Positions 1 to 8,616 of a stretch of DNA of 64,000 bases are shown one piece after another. A program made the translations under genes and the position numbers. Under the pieces are notes generated by a model. It was not told the DNA's origin and made no database searches. It saw only the letters and a program-made list of their open reading frames with translations. The DNA is taken from positions 62,001-126,000 of the forward strand of contig NZ_FNZK01000013.1 of assembly GCF_900109225.1 (NCBI RefSeq), read 5' to 3'. The DNA is from Propionispira arboris (GTDB lineage: Bacteria; Bacillota; Negativicutes; Selenomonadales; Selenomonadaceae). Positions within the stretch are counted from its first letter, which is position 1; each line of letters opens with the position of its first letter.

Positions 1-98
<98 letters not shown>

Positions 99-168
99 TT
101 AATCTCCTTTTATTTTAATAATATGAATTTAACACTCATTTTTGATCAACTAGAAATTTATATTATAT

Positions 169-1137
169 TTAATACCATATTGTAGTTTTTTCCTGAGGAA
201 TTTTATTAAATAAAACCGTCGACAAATAACGTTCTCCCGTATCGGGAAGGATAGCAACAACTGTTTTTCCTTTATTTTCAGATCGTTTGGCAATTTTTGC
301 TGCAGCAAAAGCGGCTGCCCCCGAAGAAATACCCACCAATAAGCCTTCAACTCTTGCCAAAACACGAGCCGTGTCAATTGCTTCTTCATTTCTCACTTTG
401 TAGATTTCATCTACAAGCTTCAAATCCAAAACTTTTGATACAAAACCAGGTCCAATACCTTGGATTTGATGAGCTCCCAGTTTACCACCGGATAAAACTG
501 GTGATGAGGCTGGTTCAACGGCCACGATTTTGATGTAAGGATTTTTCTCCTTCAACGCAGCTGCGATTCCAGTTATGGTCCCCCCCGTCCCAACACCGGC
601 AACTAAGATATCAACCTTCCCTTCTGTAGCTTCCCAAATCTCAAGCCCTGTTGTTTTTTTGTGTATTTGGGGATTTGCCGGATTTTCAAATTGCTGCAAA
701 ATAATGCTGTTTACAATCTGTCCATTCAATTCTTCCGCCTTGCGGATTGCTCCTTTCATGCCTTTTTCCCCTGGAGTCAAAACCAATTCTGCCCCCAGCG
801 CTGTCAAGAGTGTTCTACGTTCCACACTCATTGAATCAGGCATTGTAATAATCAGTCGATACCCTTTTGCTGCCGCAACAAACGCCAGCCCGACACCAGT
901 ATTACCACTAGTCGGTTCAATAATGACCGAATCTTTTGTAAGAGTTCCCTTCTCTTCTGCATCTTGAATCATCGCATGAGCCAGCCGATCTTTGATACTG
1001 CCGAGCGGATTAAAATATTCTAATTTGAATAAAAGTTCACTTTCTTCCACTTTTGCTAATTTCGCAAATGATTGTGATCTCAATATGGGTGTATTCCCGA
1101 TAAGTTCGACTAAATTATCTACTATAATATTAGACAT
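169..1137 (-). CDS. Cysteine synthase-like PLP enzyme (copy A)
   Basis: 322 residues, a normal length for the cysteine synthase / O-acetylserine sulfhydrylase family (fold type II PLP enzymes). Visible motifs are the PLP lysine in NPLGSIKDR (Lys49), the substrate loop PTSGNTG (about 75-81), the PLP-phosphate loop GTGGT (about 180) and the C-terminal DTGERYLST. The start is an ATG preceded by AGGGGGA. It lies between the nifB-like gene and the nifH-like gene, and a paralogue sits at 4749-5732 in the same cluster. Family chemistry is replacement of the O-acetyl group of a serine or homoserine ester by sulfide or a thiol. In this setting it may capture sulfide or methanethiol released by the nitrogenase-like enzyme. 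Which ester and which thiol it uses cannot be read from sequence. Confidence 0.88.
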   Translation of the reverse strand: MSNIIVDNLVELIGNTPILRSQSFAKLAKVEESELLFKLEYFNPLGSIKDRLAHAMIQDAEEKGTLTKDSVIIEPTSGNTGVGLAFVAAAKGYRLIITMPDSMSVERRTLLTALGAELVLTPGEKGMKGAIRKAEELNGQIVNSIILQQFENPANPQIHKKTTGLEIWEATEGKVDILVAGVGTGGTITGIAAALKEKNPYIKIVAVEPASSPVLSGGKLGAHQIQGIGPGFVSKVLDLKLVDEIYKVRNEEAIDTARVLARVEGLLVGISSGAAAFAAAKIAKRSENKGKTVVAILPDTGERYLSTVLFNKIPQEKTTIWY

Positions 1138-1191
1138 TTATTTTCCCCCTGCAAACACATATGATTTTCTGCCGTTCCCAGCTGATATGCT

Positions 1192-2058
1192 TCAACCATG
1201 TGAAAACGTTTCCTTAACTACAAGCTGCCCCAGATAAACCTGCTCACTAAAATTACTTTTCCCTGGAACGCCCACAGCATCCGCACGACATCTTTGACAA
1301 TGGCGGAAAACATCTATATATTTTTCTGCTTCACGTCTTGCTCCATCAATATCATTACAACCTGGTTCTACATAATCTTTTAATTTATGCTGTGGAATCA
1401 GCGGAATAATATTATATAAAGTTGCCCCAGCCTCTTTAACCTGTCTAGCCACTTCCTTAATATGGAATCGATTAATTTCATTGATCAATACCGTATTAAT
1501 TTTTATGGTAATGCCCGCATCGGCTATTTTCTGGATTCCAGCCAATTGATTTTTGATTAAAATATCAGCTGCTTCAACACCTTCATAGCGTTTTCCATGA
1601 TAAACAATTCCTGATATAATTTTAGCCTGTATCTCTGGATCGACCGCATTAACCGTTACCGTCAAGGTATCAATCCCCACATCAATAATTTCTTCAGCCC
1701 GTTCATTTAGCAATAAGCCATTCGTACTCATACATTTTAAAAGTTGCGGGAATCTATCCTGAATCAACCGAAAGGTTAACAATGCATTATCGGTCGCCAG
1801 TGTATCCCCCGGCCCAGCAATGCCAGCTACCGTTATATCAGGGCAAAGTTTCAAACCGCGTTCAATCGCTTCAATCGCTTGTTCTGGTTTTAAAATAGAA
1901 GCTGTTACTCCCGGTCGGTTTTCTGTTGTATTGATTTTTCTATCACAAAAATTACACTCAATATTACAACCCGGACACACTGGCAGATGCATTCTGCCTT
2001 TATTTTGTTTAGCACCAAAACATGGATGTATTTCTCTTACTCTTACCTGATCAATCAT
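1192..2058 (-). CDS. NifB-like radical SAM cofactor maturase
   Basis: 288 residues, the size of stand-alone NifB without the fused NifX domain. The radical SAM motif is CNIECNFC (Cys31, Cys35, Cys38). The NifB hallmarks RMHLPVCPGC, VAGIAGPGD and the C-terminal HCQRCRADAVG, whose cysteines help hold accessory clusters, are all present. NifB fuses two [4Fe-4S] clusters with a SAM-derived carbide to make the [8Fe-9S-C] NifB-cofactor. Its presence implies that at least one NifDK-like protein here carries a carbide-containing cofactor rather than a simple [4Fe-4S] cluster. It is followed by a cysteine-synthase-like gene and preceded by two NifX-like carriers. The molybdenum and homocitrate insertion genes usual in nif clusters are not seen in the window. 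Confidence 0.92.
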   Translation of the reverse strand: MIDQVRVREIHPCFGAKQNKGRMHLPVCPGCNIECNFCDRKINTTENRPGVTASILKPEQAIEAIERGLKLCPDITVAGIAGPGDTLATDNALLTFRLIQDRFPQLLKCMSTNGLLLNERAEEIIDVGIDTLTVTVNAVDPEIQAKIISGIVYHGKRYEGVEAADILIKNQLAGIQKIADAGITIKINTVLINEINRFHIKEVARQVKEAGATLYNIIPLIPQHKLKDYVEPGCNDIDGARREAEKYIDVFRHCQRCRADAVGVPGKSNFSEQVYLGQLVVKETFSHG

Positions 2059-2101
2059 TTTTTCTGCCTTCTTTCCTTTTTATTCCGTAAACAGCTTCTA
2101 G

Positions 2102-2473
2102 TTACAGAACTGGTTCAGCCTTCACCTTTAATTTATTTTGTTTTGCATCATAAGCAATAATCTTCTTCATGGCATTTTCAATAAAATCACGAATTGTAAT
2201 AGCCTGTATCCCGTGTATTTCCAACACACGTCCTGCCCCACCACCAATCTGAGCACATAAAACATACCGACAGTCCGACACAGCCAGCACAGCTTTTTCC
2301 AGCGCCCACTCATCATGCCCGCCTGCATTACAGGGTGATTCTATAGATCTGTCTTCAAGAAAACGATACTCTTTCTTTTCATCTACCTGAACAATAAGGA
2401 ATTTTTCAGTATGCCCAAAATGTTGATTAACGACTTTCCCATCGGTCGAAGAAATTGCTACTTTATATGACAT
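2102..2473 (-). CDS. NifX/NafY-like dinitrogenase iron-cofactor family protein (short)
   Basis: 123 residues matching the DiNase_FeMo-co (NifX/NafY/NifB C-terminal) fold: it opens MSYKVAISSTDGKVVNQHFG, with the typical HFGHTEKF sequence and a C-terminal half containing GGGAGRVLEIHGI. Such proteins bind and shuttle NifB-cofactor or FeMo-cofactor precursors. It precedes nifB directly in the transcript (43 bp gap), and a longer relative lies 380 bp upstream. The start ATG is preceded by GGAGGCG. The cofactor-carrier function is an inference from family and neighbours; family members also occur outside nif systems. Confidence 0.82.
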   Translation of the reverse strand: MSYKVAISSTDGKVVNQHFGHTEKFLIVQVDEKKEYRFLEDRSIESPCNAGGHDEWALEKAVLAVSDCRYVLCAQIGGGAGRVLEIHGIQAITIRDFIENAMKKIIAYDAKQNKLKVKAEPVL

Positions 2474-2513
2474 AAAAACGCCTCCACTTGTTTATATAAA
2501 ACAGGAACCTACT

Positions 2514-2618
2514 CGTGTAGTGGGACATTGATATTTAATTTTTAATTTTCTTGCTTCACTTTATATTCTGCCAATATATGAAAACTTAATTTATTAAAAA
2601 TCAATGTGTCATTACACG
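2514..2618. repeat. Imperfect terminal-inverted-repeat element between the nifX-like genes
   Basis: A 19-bp sequence CGTGTAGTGGGACATTGAT at 2514-2532 recurs in inverted orientation at 2600-2618 with 3 mismatches, enclosing 67 AT-rich bases. To its right, on the plus strand, an ATG at 2718 opens a 59-codon frame (to 2897) that begins MEVTVQNFIRELNKGPGK and overlaps the end of the next gene. Together these look like the end of a decayed insertion sequence. The 380-bp gap (2474-2854) between two otherwise adjacent nifX-like genes fits an insertion event. The family is not recognised. Confidence 0.4.
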
Positions 2619-2854
2619 TACATAACTCACGAAAGATTTTCATGATATCCCTTATTTTTATTGAAACATTATGCTATCCTTGCCTATAAAATAAATAAGT
2701 GAGAGTAGGCAAGTTTCATGGAAGTAACTGTTCAAAATTTTATTCGTGAACTGAATAAAGGCCCAGGGAAGCTATTGGTCGTCTTTGTGTTCAGTTGTAA
2801 TAATTTGTTTAGTGCATTATATAGTGCCCACAAGTTTGCTTTCTATTTTTTTAT

Positions 2855-3307
2855 TCAGGCTTTTCGTAGTGAAATATGCTGGTCAATTTTACGGTAATAG
2901 TCAATAATTTTTTTCAAAGCAGCTTCGATTTTATAATCGACTTCAAAAACGGCAATTGATTTTTTTTCTAATTGTTTTTTGACACCAGCACCAACTTTTT
3001 TACATAACAAACAACGGCAATCAAGAATTTGAACAATTTTTTCATTTATTTCCGTTTCATCATGACCACCACCGCATCCACCACCTTGACTTTTACAAGA
3101 ACTCCCCGAACTGCAAGCTGAAGTATCTTGTCCTAATGCAGGATGTTCCGCGACTTGGTGCGGCAAAACAGTCGCAGGTGCTGTTCTGCCTAGCTGTTGA
3201 AAGCTTCCATCATCTTCAACACGAACAATCAAAAACGTTTCTGTGCTCCCAAAATGAGCATTGATTTCCACACCATCCGTAGAAGCAATTGCTATTTTGT
3301 ATGCCAT
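2855..3307 (-). CDS. NifX-like protein with a Cys/Gly-rich insert
   Basis: 150 residues from the ATG with AAAGGAG six bases upstream. A longer in-frame start would overlap the porin gene and lacks a ribosome binding site. The N-terminus MAYKIAIASTDGVEINAHFG and C-terminus KKVGAGVKKQLEKKSI match the dinitrogenase iron-cofactor (NifX) family. Between them, at about residues 60-85, is a Cys/Gly-rich stretch, CSSGSSCKSQGGGCGGGHDE, absent from the shorter paralogue at 2102. Another CRCLLC motif follows. The insert could bind metal or an Fe-S species, or be a flexible linker; that is speculation. Cofactor delivery to the NifDK-like proteins is the likely role. Confidence 0.78.
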   Translation of the reverse strand: MAYKIAIASTDGVEINAHFGSTETFLIVRVEDDGSFQQLGRTAPATVLPHQVAEHPALGQDTSACSSGSSCKSQGGGCGGGHDETEINEKIVQILDCRCLLCKKVGAGVKKQLEKKSIAVFEVDYKIEAALKKIIDYYRKIDQHISLRKA

Positions 3308-3357
3308 AAATGGCTCCTTTCTGCCAAATGATCCGTCTTCATATTCTTTCGTTTTGT

Positions 3358-4635
3358 TTAAAAGAAAAACCACAGACGGCTATAATAATATTTAGTGGTT
3401 GAACTATTATCTACGGTAGATTTCCCATCGATAAATTCATTTCTCCAAACAACATTTTTCCAAGGAACATACTCTGTACCAATTTCATACCCCTTAAAAC
3501 CACCATCACCAACACTAGCAATATCGTAAGTTGTGCTTATTGTACTATTTTTTTCCATACGACGATATTGTGTATACAGTTTGTACGATCCAATTTGTGA
3601 TACATCTGTTTTTTTATAACTAATTTGCAGCGAATATGCTTTATTCTCTTGATTTGCATTTGACTTTGCATAATCTAAGCTAGCCGAAAAATCCGGACTG
3701 AGTGGAAACGTTGCATAACCCTGCCAAACGTTTTTGCTTGTGCCAGCTACCGGACTAGAAAAATTATGATAAGCTAAACCAAGTTGTGCTGGACCAATAT
3801 TTTTTGTAAGTTCCAGACTTCCATACGTATTCGTATCATTGTTGACATCAACTGGAGTCGAAATTTCCGTTCCATAACGACCTGTTATTTGGAAATTGTT
3901 TGCAAGTTTATAATTTGTTAAAATTCCTTTAAAAGCTCCATCATAAATGAGACCGTCAAGTACGGTTGCATGACGACCTTGGCGACCAATAGAGGTCGTA
4001 CCACCAAAAATATTACCAGTCACATAGGCTTCATTTAAAGAAGTCCCTGTACCATTTTTACCGAGGGTTCCCGTTTCATATTGATCGGACTTGTTTAAGG
4101 TACTCGTATTTTGCAAGCGTGTTGTGAAGCTCCATTGATCGTCAATTTTATATGTTGTATAGATTCGTGTACGCGTAGAAAATGGATTACTTTTTGTTTT
4201 TACACCATGAGAATCCGTATCTTGATTTTGATATTGAAAATAATGTTCTCCCGAAAAAGAAATCCGATCAGCAAGGTTTTTTGCAGCAGGTTTTTCATTT
4301 TCCAAATGAACACCTAATGCCGTAAGTTCTGGTGAATATTCTGTCTGAAGTTTATCCAAAAGTGCTTTATCATCCGTATTAGCTTTATCAAAATTTGCAG
4401 TTGCTTTAGCCACAATGACCGCAATTTCATAGCGTGTCAAAACCGTATTTGGTTTAAATTGATGGTCTTCATTTTCAAAAACCCCATCTTTTTCCAGTTG
4501 TTGGATATTGCTGTATTCCCAGTTTTCCAAAGGAACTTTTTGAAAAGGATTGGCAGTAGCTGCTCCAGCAAATACGGTATGAGTCGACCCAGTCACCAAT
4601 AAAATATTTAAAATAAGTGCTAAACTTTTTCTCAT
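3358..4635 (-). CDS. SLH-domain outer-membrane porin (OmpM-like)
   Basis: About 425 residues from the ATG that gives a clean signal peptide (MRKSLALILNILLVTGSTH...VFAG). A TTG four codons upstream is a poorer start. The mature protein opens with one S-layer homology domain (NWEYSNIQQLEKDGVF ... LTRYEIAVIVAKA, about 40-90), then a long beta-strand-rich barrel with alternating aromatic residues ending in ...RLWFFF, the terminal aromatic expected of outer-membrane barrels. SLH-barrel porins tether the outer membrane to peptidoglycan in Negativicutes. Its position between a cysteine synthase and NifX-like genes suggests a dedicated outer-membrane channel for the sulfur compound handled by this cluster. 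A stray general porin is the alternative. Confidence 0.88.
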   Translation of the reverse strand: MRKSLALILNILLVTGSTHTVFAGAATANPFQKVPLENWEYSNIQQLEKDGVFENEDHQFKPNTVLTRYEIAVIVAKATANFDKANTDDKALLDKLQTEYSPELTALGVHLENEKPAAKNLADRISFSGEHYFQYQNQDTDSHGVKTKSNPFSTRTRIYTTYKIDDQWSFTTRLQNTSTLNKSDQYETGTLGKNGTGTSLNEAYVTGNIFGGTTSIGRQGRHATVLDGLIYDGAFKGILTNYKLANNFQITGRYGTEISTPVDVNNDTNTYGSLELTKNIGPAQLGLAYHNFSSPVAGTSKNVWQGYATFPLSPDFSASLDYAKSNANQENKAYSLQISYKKTDVSQIGSYKLYTQYRRMEKNSTISTTYDIASVGDGGFKGYEIGTEYVPWKNVVWRNEFIDGKSTVDNSSTTKYYYSRLWFFF

Positions 4636-4748
4636 GTTTTTCCCCAACTTTCTATCTATTGTTTATAAACAATAGATTCTAAATGATCATCTCGATTCCT
4701 AAACTATAGTGGCTTTGCTAAGCCTAAAATGTAGGTTAACTTTTCTAG

Positions 4749-5732
4749 CTAAACAAATAAATTCGTTGATAAATAACGAAGACCCGTATCCGCTGCAATA
4801 ACAACAATTCGTTTACCACTGTTTTCCGGGCGTTTTGCCAGTTTAGTTGCTATATGGATAGCTGCACCGGAAGATGTTCCCAATAAAACTCCATCGGATT
4901 TCGCAACGGCCCGAGCCGCTTCGTAGGCATGAATTGTTTCAACTTCAAAAGCTTCATCATAAATATCCGTATTCATTGTTTCCGGCACACGTTCTTTTGC
5001 AATTCCAAAAAAAGGATGTATCCCCGTAATTTCTTCCGGTTTTGGATTGGTATCACTTGGTATGGAATTAGGACCTGGCTGTATAGCAACAATTTGCAAG
5101 TTCGGATTTTTAGACTTCAAAAAAGCACCTGCACCAGATATGGTTCCACCAGTCCCCACCGTTGCAACCAGAATATCAATTTTTCCAGCTGTATCTTCCC
5201 AAATTTCAGGACCCGTTGTCCGTTTATGTATGTCTGGATTTACGGGATTTGCAATCTGATTAACAAAAAAGATATTTTTTTGCTTCGATAATACATTTTC
5301 TTCCAAGGATTTAATCGCGGCTACAAAATCGCCTTTGGTTTCAGCCAGCACGCTAGCTACTGCAGGTTCTTCTGATAGCTTGATTGTTTCTCCGCCAAAA
5401 GCCTGAATTACTTTGAATCTTTCCTGGCTGACCTGATCTTGGATATAGACACGGAATTTATACCCTTTAGCCGCAGCTATAGCAGCTAAACCAATCCCCG
5501 TATTGCCACTTGTTGTTTCGACAATCGTATATCCTTTTTTGAGTAATCCTTTTTGTTCAGCATCTTCAATCATCGCCAAAGCAATTCTATCTTTTATGCT
5601 TTGGTTGGGATTGAAATATTCAAGCTTTACCACCACCTCCGCTTTTAATTGGTTCTGCTGTTCATAATTGACAAGTTCCAGCAGCGGCGTATGCCCCACT
5701 AATTCTGTAATGGATTTATTTATTTTACCCAT
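4749..5732 (-). CDS. Cysteine synthase-like PLP enzyme (copy B)
   Basis: 327 residues from the ATG that has GGAGGAGGT eight bases upstream; a start seven codons earlier lies within that ribosome binding site. Motifs: PLP lysine in NPNQSIKDR (Lys47), TTSGNTG substrate loop, GTGGTISGAG phosphate loop and DTGLRYLST near the end. It begins 33 bp after the second NifK-like gene and is therefore probably co-transcribed with it. It is clearly a paralogue, not a recent duplicate, of the enzyme at 169-1137. Two cysteine synthases flanking a nitrogenase-like set argue for sulfur assimilation as the purpose of the cluster. The exact acceptor and thiol are unknown. Confidence 0.88.
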   Translation of the reverse strand: MGKINKSITELVGHTPLLELVNYEQQNQLKAEVVVKLEYFNPNQSIKDRIALAMIEDAEQKGLLKKGYTIVETTSGNTGIGLAAIAAAKGYKFRVYIQDQVSQERFKVIQAFGGETIKLSEEPAVASVLAETKGDFVAAIKSLEENVLSKQKNIFFVNQIANPVNPDIHKRTTGPEIWEDTAGKIDILVATVGTGGTISGAGAFLKSKNPNLQIVAIQPGPNSIPSDTNPKPEEITGIHPFFGIAKERVPETMNTDIYDEAFEVETIHAYEAARAVAKSDGVLLGTSSGAAIHIATKLAKRPENSGKRIVVIAADTGLRYLSTNLFV

Positions 5733-5764
5733 AAAAATGGACCTCCTCCACAATCATAACCGGC

Positions 5765-7063
5765 TTAGTTGAATCTGGTTTTCACAACTGAATAAATGTC
5801 TTCGATCAATTTTAAGCCGCCATCATAACCGACATAATAACTGTTCATCACTAAACGTTCATTCACCGGCCAGGAAACATTCAAGAAATGTGCATTTGTT
5901 TTCGCCGCAATGTCTTTTTCCCAATAACCACCAAGCAGCAATGGATAGCCATGATAATCCGTATTTTCTATCTCTTGTTGAATTTTATAACCATCCACGC
6001 CAAACTCCACAGCTGCTTCGATATCATAATTCAAATCTTTAAAATATCCTTCAATGTCATTTCGATATTGTTTTGGCGTATCATCGACAATATATTGTTT
6101 AGCGGGGAACAGCCCCATATCATTGACCAAAAACTTTGTAATTCCCAAAACATATTGTGCATCGGCTACCACGGAGAATTTTTTTGACATAACGCGAGTT
6201 TCGAGAAATAAATCGGCAAAACGTTCAATATAATAGTAATAATAGGCTTCTTTTTCGCTGATCAATTTTTCAATTTTCCCTTGATCGACTCCCGCAAAAT
6301 TGCCGACTGCCCGCAGAAATTTACTTGTTTCAAAAGCACCGATTGGCAGTGTTGGATAATGTAAATACGGTGTGCCAAATTTTGCTTGCATCCGTTTTAC
6401 ATTTTCCAATCCAACCCAAGGTGAAACCAATAAATTAAACTGTGCTTCCGGAATTTTTTTTATATTTTCAATGCCACGTTTATACCCGAAAATAGTATTC
6501 GGAATCAGACCAAGTTCTGCCAAAAGTTTTTCGAGTTCACGCAAATTTCCCAGCCAAAATTCATCTTGATAGGGCACATCAGCCCATATATTGACTAAGC
6601 CTGGTGTCTTTTTTTCCGTAGGGCTTAAATATTGTTCAACAATTGCATCAACGACCCATTCATGCCCCTGATAATTATTGCCTTTAAAGCCAGGTGTCGA
6701 AGCAAAAATCACTGGTTTTTCCGCATCTTTAAAATCCGCCACAATTTCATCAACATTGTCCCCCACAATTTCTGGTGTGCAGCCAGTAAGTACCACATAT
6801 AAATCCGCATCAATAACTTTCAGGGAATTTTCAATCGTGGAGTGCAGTTTTTTTTCGCCACCAAATACAACATCCTGTTCATTGATACTTGTACACGGAA
6901 AAATATTAGGTGAGAAATACCCGCTGCTGCCGGATGAATTTGATAGCTTCTGCGCACATCCCGCCCCCGAATGAAGAACGGGAATTGCCCGTTCAATTGC
7001 CTGTACGGTAGACATTGCCCCCATTGCACATTTATATCGCTGCTTATCTAATATCTTTGCCAT
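5765..7063 (-). CDS. NifK-like nitrogenase superfamily subunit, second pair (K2)
   Basis: 432 residues, shorter than true NifK (about 520) and similar to nitrogenase-like K subunits. Cys12, Cys36 and Cys95 (motifs YKCAMGA, SGAGCAQ, LTGCTPEIVGD) occupy the three NifK positions that ligate the P-cluster. The VVFGGEKKL motif common to the superfamily follows at about 65-73. It starts 56 bp after the D2 gene, so the two should form an alpha2-beta2 complex. It ends just before the cysteine-synthase-like gene. Whether D2K2 is catalytic or a NifEN-like scaffold cannot be settled from sequence. Confidence 0.87.
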   Translation of the reverse strand: MAKILDKQRYKCAMGAMSTVQAIERAIPVLHSGAGCAQKLSNSSGSSGYFSPNIFPCTSINEQDVVFGGEKKLHSTIENSLKVIDADLYVVLTGCTPEIVGDNVDEIVADFKDAEKPVIFASTPGFKGNNYQGHEWVVDAIVEQYLSPTEKKTPGLVNIWADVPYQDEFWLGNLRELEKLLAELGLIPNTIFGYKRGIENIKKIPEAQFNLLVSPWVGLENVKRMQAKFGTPYLHYPTLPIGAFETSKFLRAVGNFAGVDQGKIEKLISEKEAYYYYYIERFADLFLETRVMSKKFSVVADAQYVLGITKFLVNDMGLFPAKQYIVDDTPKQYRNDIEGYFKDLNYDIEAAVEFGVDGYKIQQEIENTDYHGYPLLLGGYWEKDIAAKTNAHFLNVSWPVNERLVMNSYYVGYDGGLKLIEDIYSVVKTRFN

Positions 7064-7119
7064 AATCTAACGAGACCTCCATTTTCACTTTGCACTTTCG
7101 ATAAACGTGCTGCCAAAAA

Positions 7120-8580
7120 TCACTTTGTTTTTTCAAGAAACAAATCTAATTTTTGTTTATACCACCAGTCTGTATATGGCAGTTTAACCATCTTAGCCAG
7201 ATTTTTTTCAAAGCTTCGGTTGCGAATCGTATCTAAAACGGTATGTGCAAACTCTAACGTTCTTTTGTAGCCAAAGATCATATATTCATCTGCTACATAA
7301 ACGGCCGGATAGCCTTGTTTAATTGCCCAAACTGTCGATCCCGGATGCCTGGATAGATATAGATCCGGCTTATATGTGTTTAAAATATTAAGAATCTCAA
7401 AATTTTGCTGATCGGCTACACTGACCTCAAAATTCGGTGTATTTTTTAGCAGATAATCCATTGCTGGTGGAATATCGCCATTTTCATAACGTTTGTCATA
7501 ATGCCAGGCGGCTGCCCAAACGACTTCCATACCAAGCTCTTGTAAAACTCTTGATACTTCAAAAGTATAGCCAGGTCCCATGCCCAAAACAGCCCGCAGA
7601 CCTTCCAATTCTTTCTTAACTTCTTCAATCTGCGGTAAATATATGCTTCGTTCAGCTTGTATATATTGTTCGACTTCCGTTTCTTTATGAATTACTTTAC
7701 CAATTTCGCGAAGCCAAGTTTCAAAGCCAACAACGCCCAGGGGATTAATTGTCCTTATATAAGGAACACCATATTTTTCTTCCAAACCATTTCCTAAATA
7801 ATTTCCTAAAGTCCCGCAAATGCATACGGTAGCCAACGATTCAGAGATATGTGACAATTCTTCTACGGTCGCATTGGCATACAAAAAGACTGGCTCCACA
7901 TCAAAGTTTTTAAATAGCGCAATAATATCATCACGAGCACTTTCATAAAAGTTCTTAAAATTAATTTTGTTACGTTTCTGTTTTGGTTCTTTTACAATCG
8001 TTGTCAAAACAGCATGATCCGAAAGATCAAAGCCGCTTGCCCAGATTCTCGATTTAAACCCTTCACAATGAATCGCGGCAATTGGTACATCAATCTCATC
8101 TCTGAGTTCGGCAACAATGCTGTCAATATCTTCGCCAATAATTCCTGTTGCACAAGAACTGCTGACAAATATAGCTTTGGGTTTATATCGTCGATTTGTT
8201 TCCACAACAATATCATGCAAGGAATCGCCAGCACCAAAAATTGTATCTTCTTCGCTCATATCCGTGCCAATATAAACGGTGTTATTTACTACGCCTCTTT
8301 TTTTCGCAACCTGTTTCGTAACCGTATAGATCTGCGCTCCCGTTACCGAGCAGCCTGCTGGTCCATGGTGAATAACGGCAACATCACGAATACCTGATAA
8401 TTGTCCAAGTGCACACCCAGAAAGGCATGTACTAGATTGTGAAAAGCAGCGTACACCACCTTTTAACGATCCACAATTACTTTGATTTGCTAAATCTTGT
8501 AAATCACCTACATATCCGGTAATTGACCCAAGTCTGTTTTCTCTTGTCCCAATATCGGAAATATCGAGTTGCATTGCCAT
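7120..8580 (-). CDS. NifD-like nitrogenase superfamily subunit, second pair (D2)
   Basis: 486 residues; the start ATG has AGGAGGT seven bases upstream. Cys52, Cys77 and Cys143 match the NifD P-cluster ligands with the usual 25-residue spacing between the first two. Cys255, eleven residues before GLEEKYG..., aligns with the cofactor-ligating Cys275 of NifD. The histidine that ligates FeMo-co (His442 in Azotobacter NifD) is not conserved: the segment GYPAVYVADEYMIFGY has Tyr428 (or Val, depending on gap placement) there. This contrasts with the upstream D1, which keeps it. Loss of this His is also a trait of the scaffold protein NifE. D2 may thus be a scaffold or a catalytic subunit with an altered cofactor. 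Confidence 0.87.
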   Translation of the reverse strand: MAMQLDISDIGTRENRLGSITGYVGDLQDLANQSNCGSLKGGVRCFSQSSTCLSGCALGQLSGIRDVAVIHHGPAGCSVTGAQIYTVTKQVAKKRGVVNNTVYIGTDMSEEDTIFGAGDSLHDIVVETNRRYKPKAIFVSSSCATGIIGEDIDSIVAELRDEIDVPIAAIHCEGFKSRIWASGFDLSDHAVLTTIVKEPKQKRNKINFKNFYESARDDIIALFKNFDVEPVFLYANATVEELSHISESLATVCICGTLGNYLGNGLEEKYGVPYIRTINPLGVVGFETWLREIGKVIHKETEVEQYIQAERSIYLPQIEEVKKELEGLRAVLGMGPGYTFEVSRVLQELGMEVVWAAAWHYDKRYENGDIPPAMDYLLKNTPNFEVSVADQQNFEILNILNTYKPDLYLSRHPGSTVWAIKQGYPAVYVADEYMIFGYKRTLEFAHTVLDTIRNRSFEKNLAKMVKLPYTDWWYKQKLDLFLEKTK

Positions 8581-8616
8581 TTGACTTACCTCCTGCTTTT
8601 ATGTGCTTCGTTCAGT

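Noticed and set aside
575-967. Long plus-strand frames opposite the cysK, nifDK-like and ABC genes
   Set aside because: They are mirror frames of well-supported minus-strand genes, without ribosome binding sites or family motifs.
3308-3373. N-terminal extension of the longer NifX-like protein
   Set aside because: It overlaps the end of the porin gene, is not NifX-like, and the internal ATG has a good AAAGGAG.
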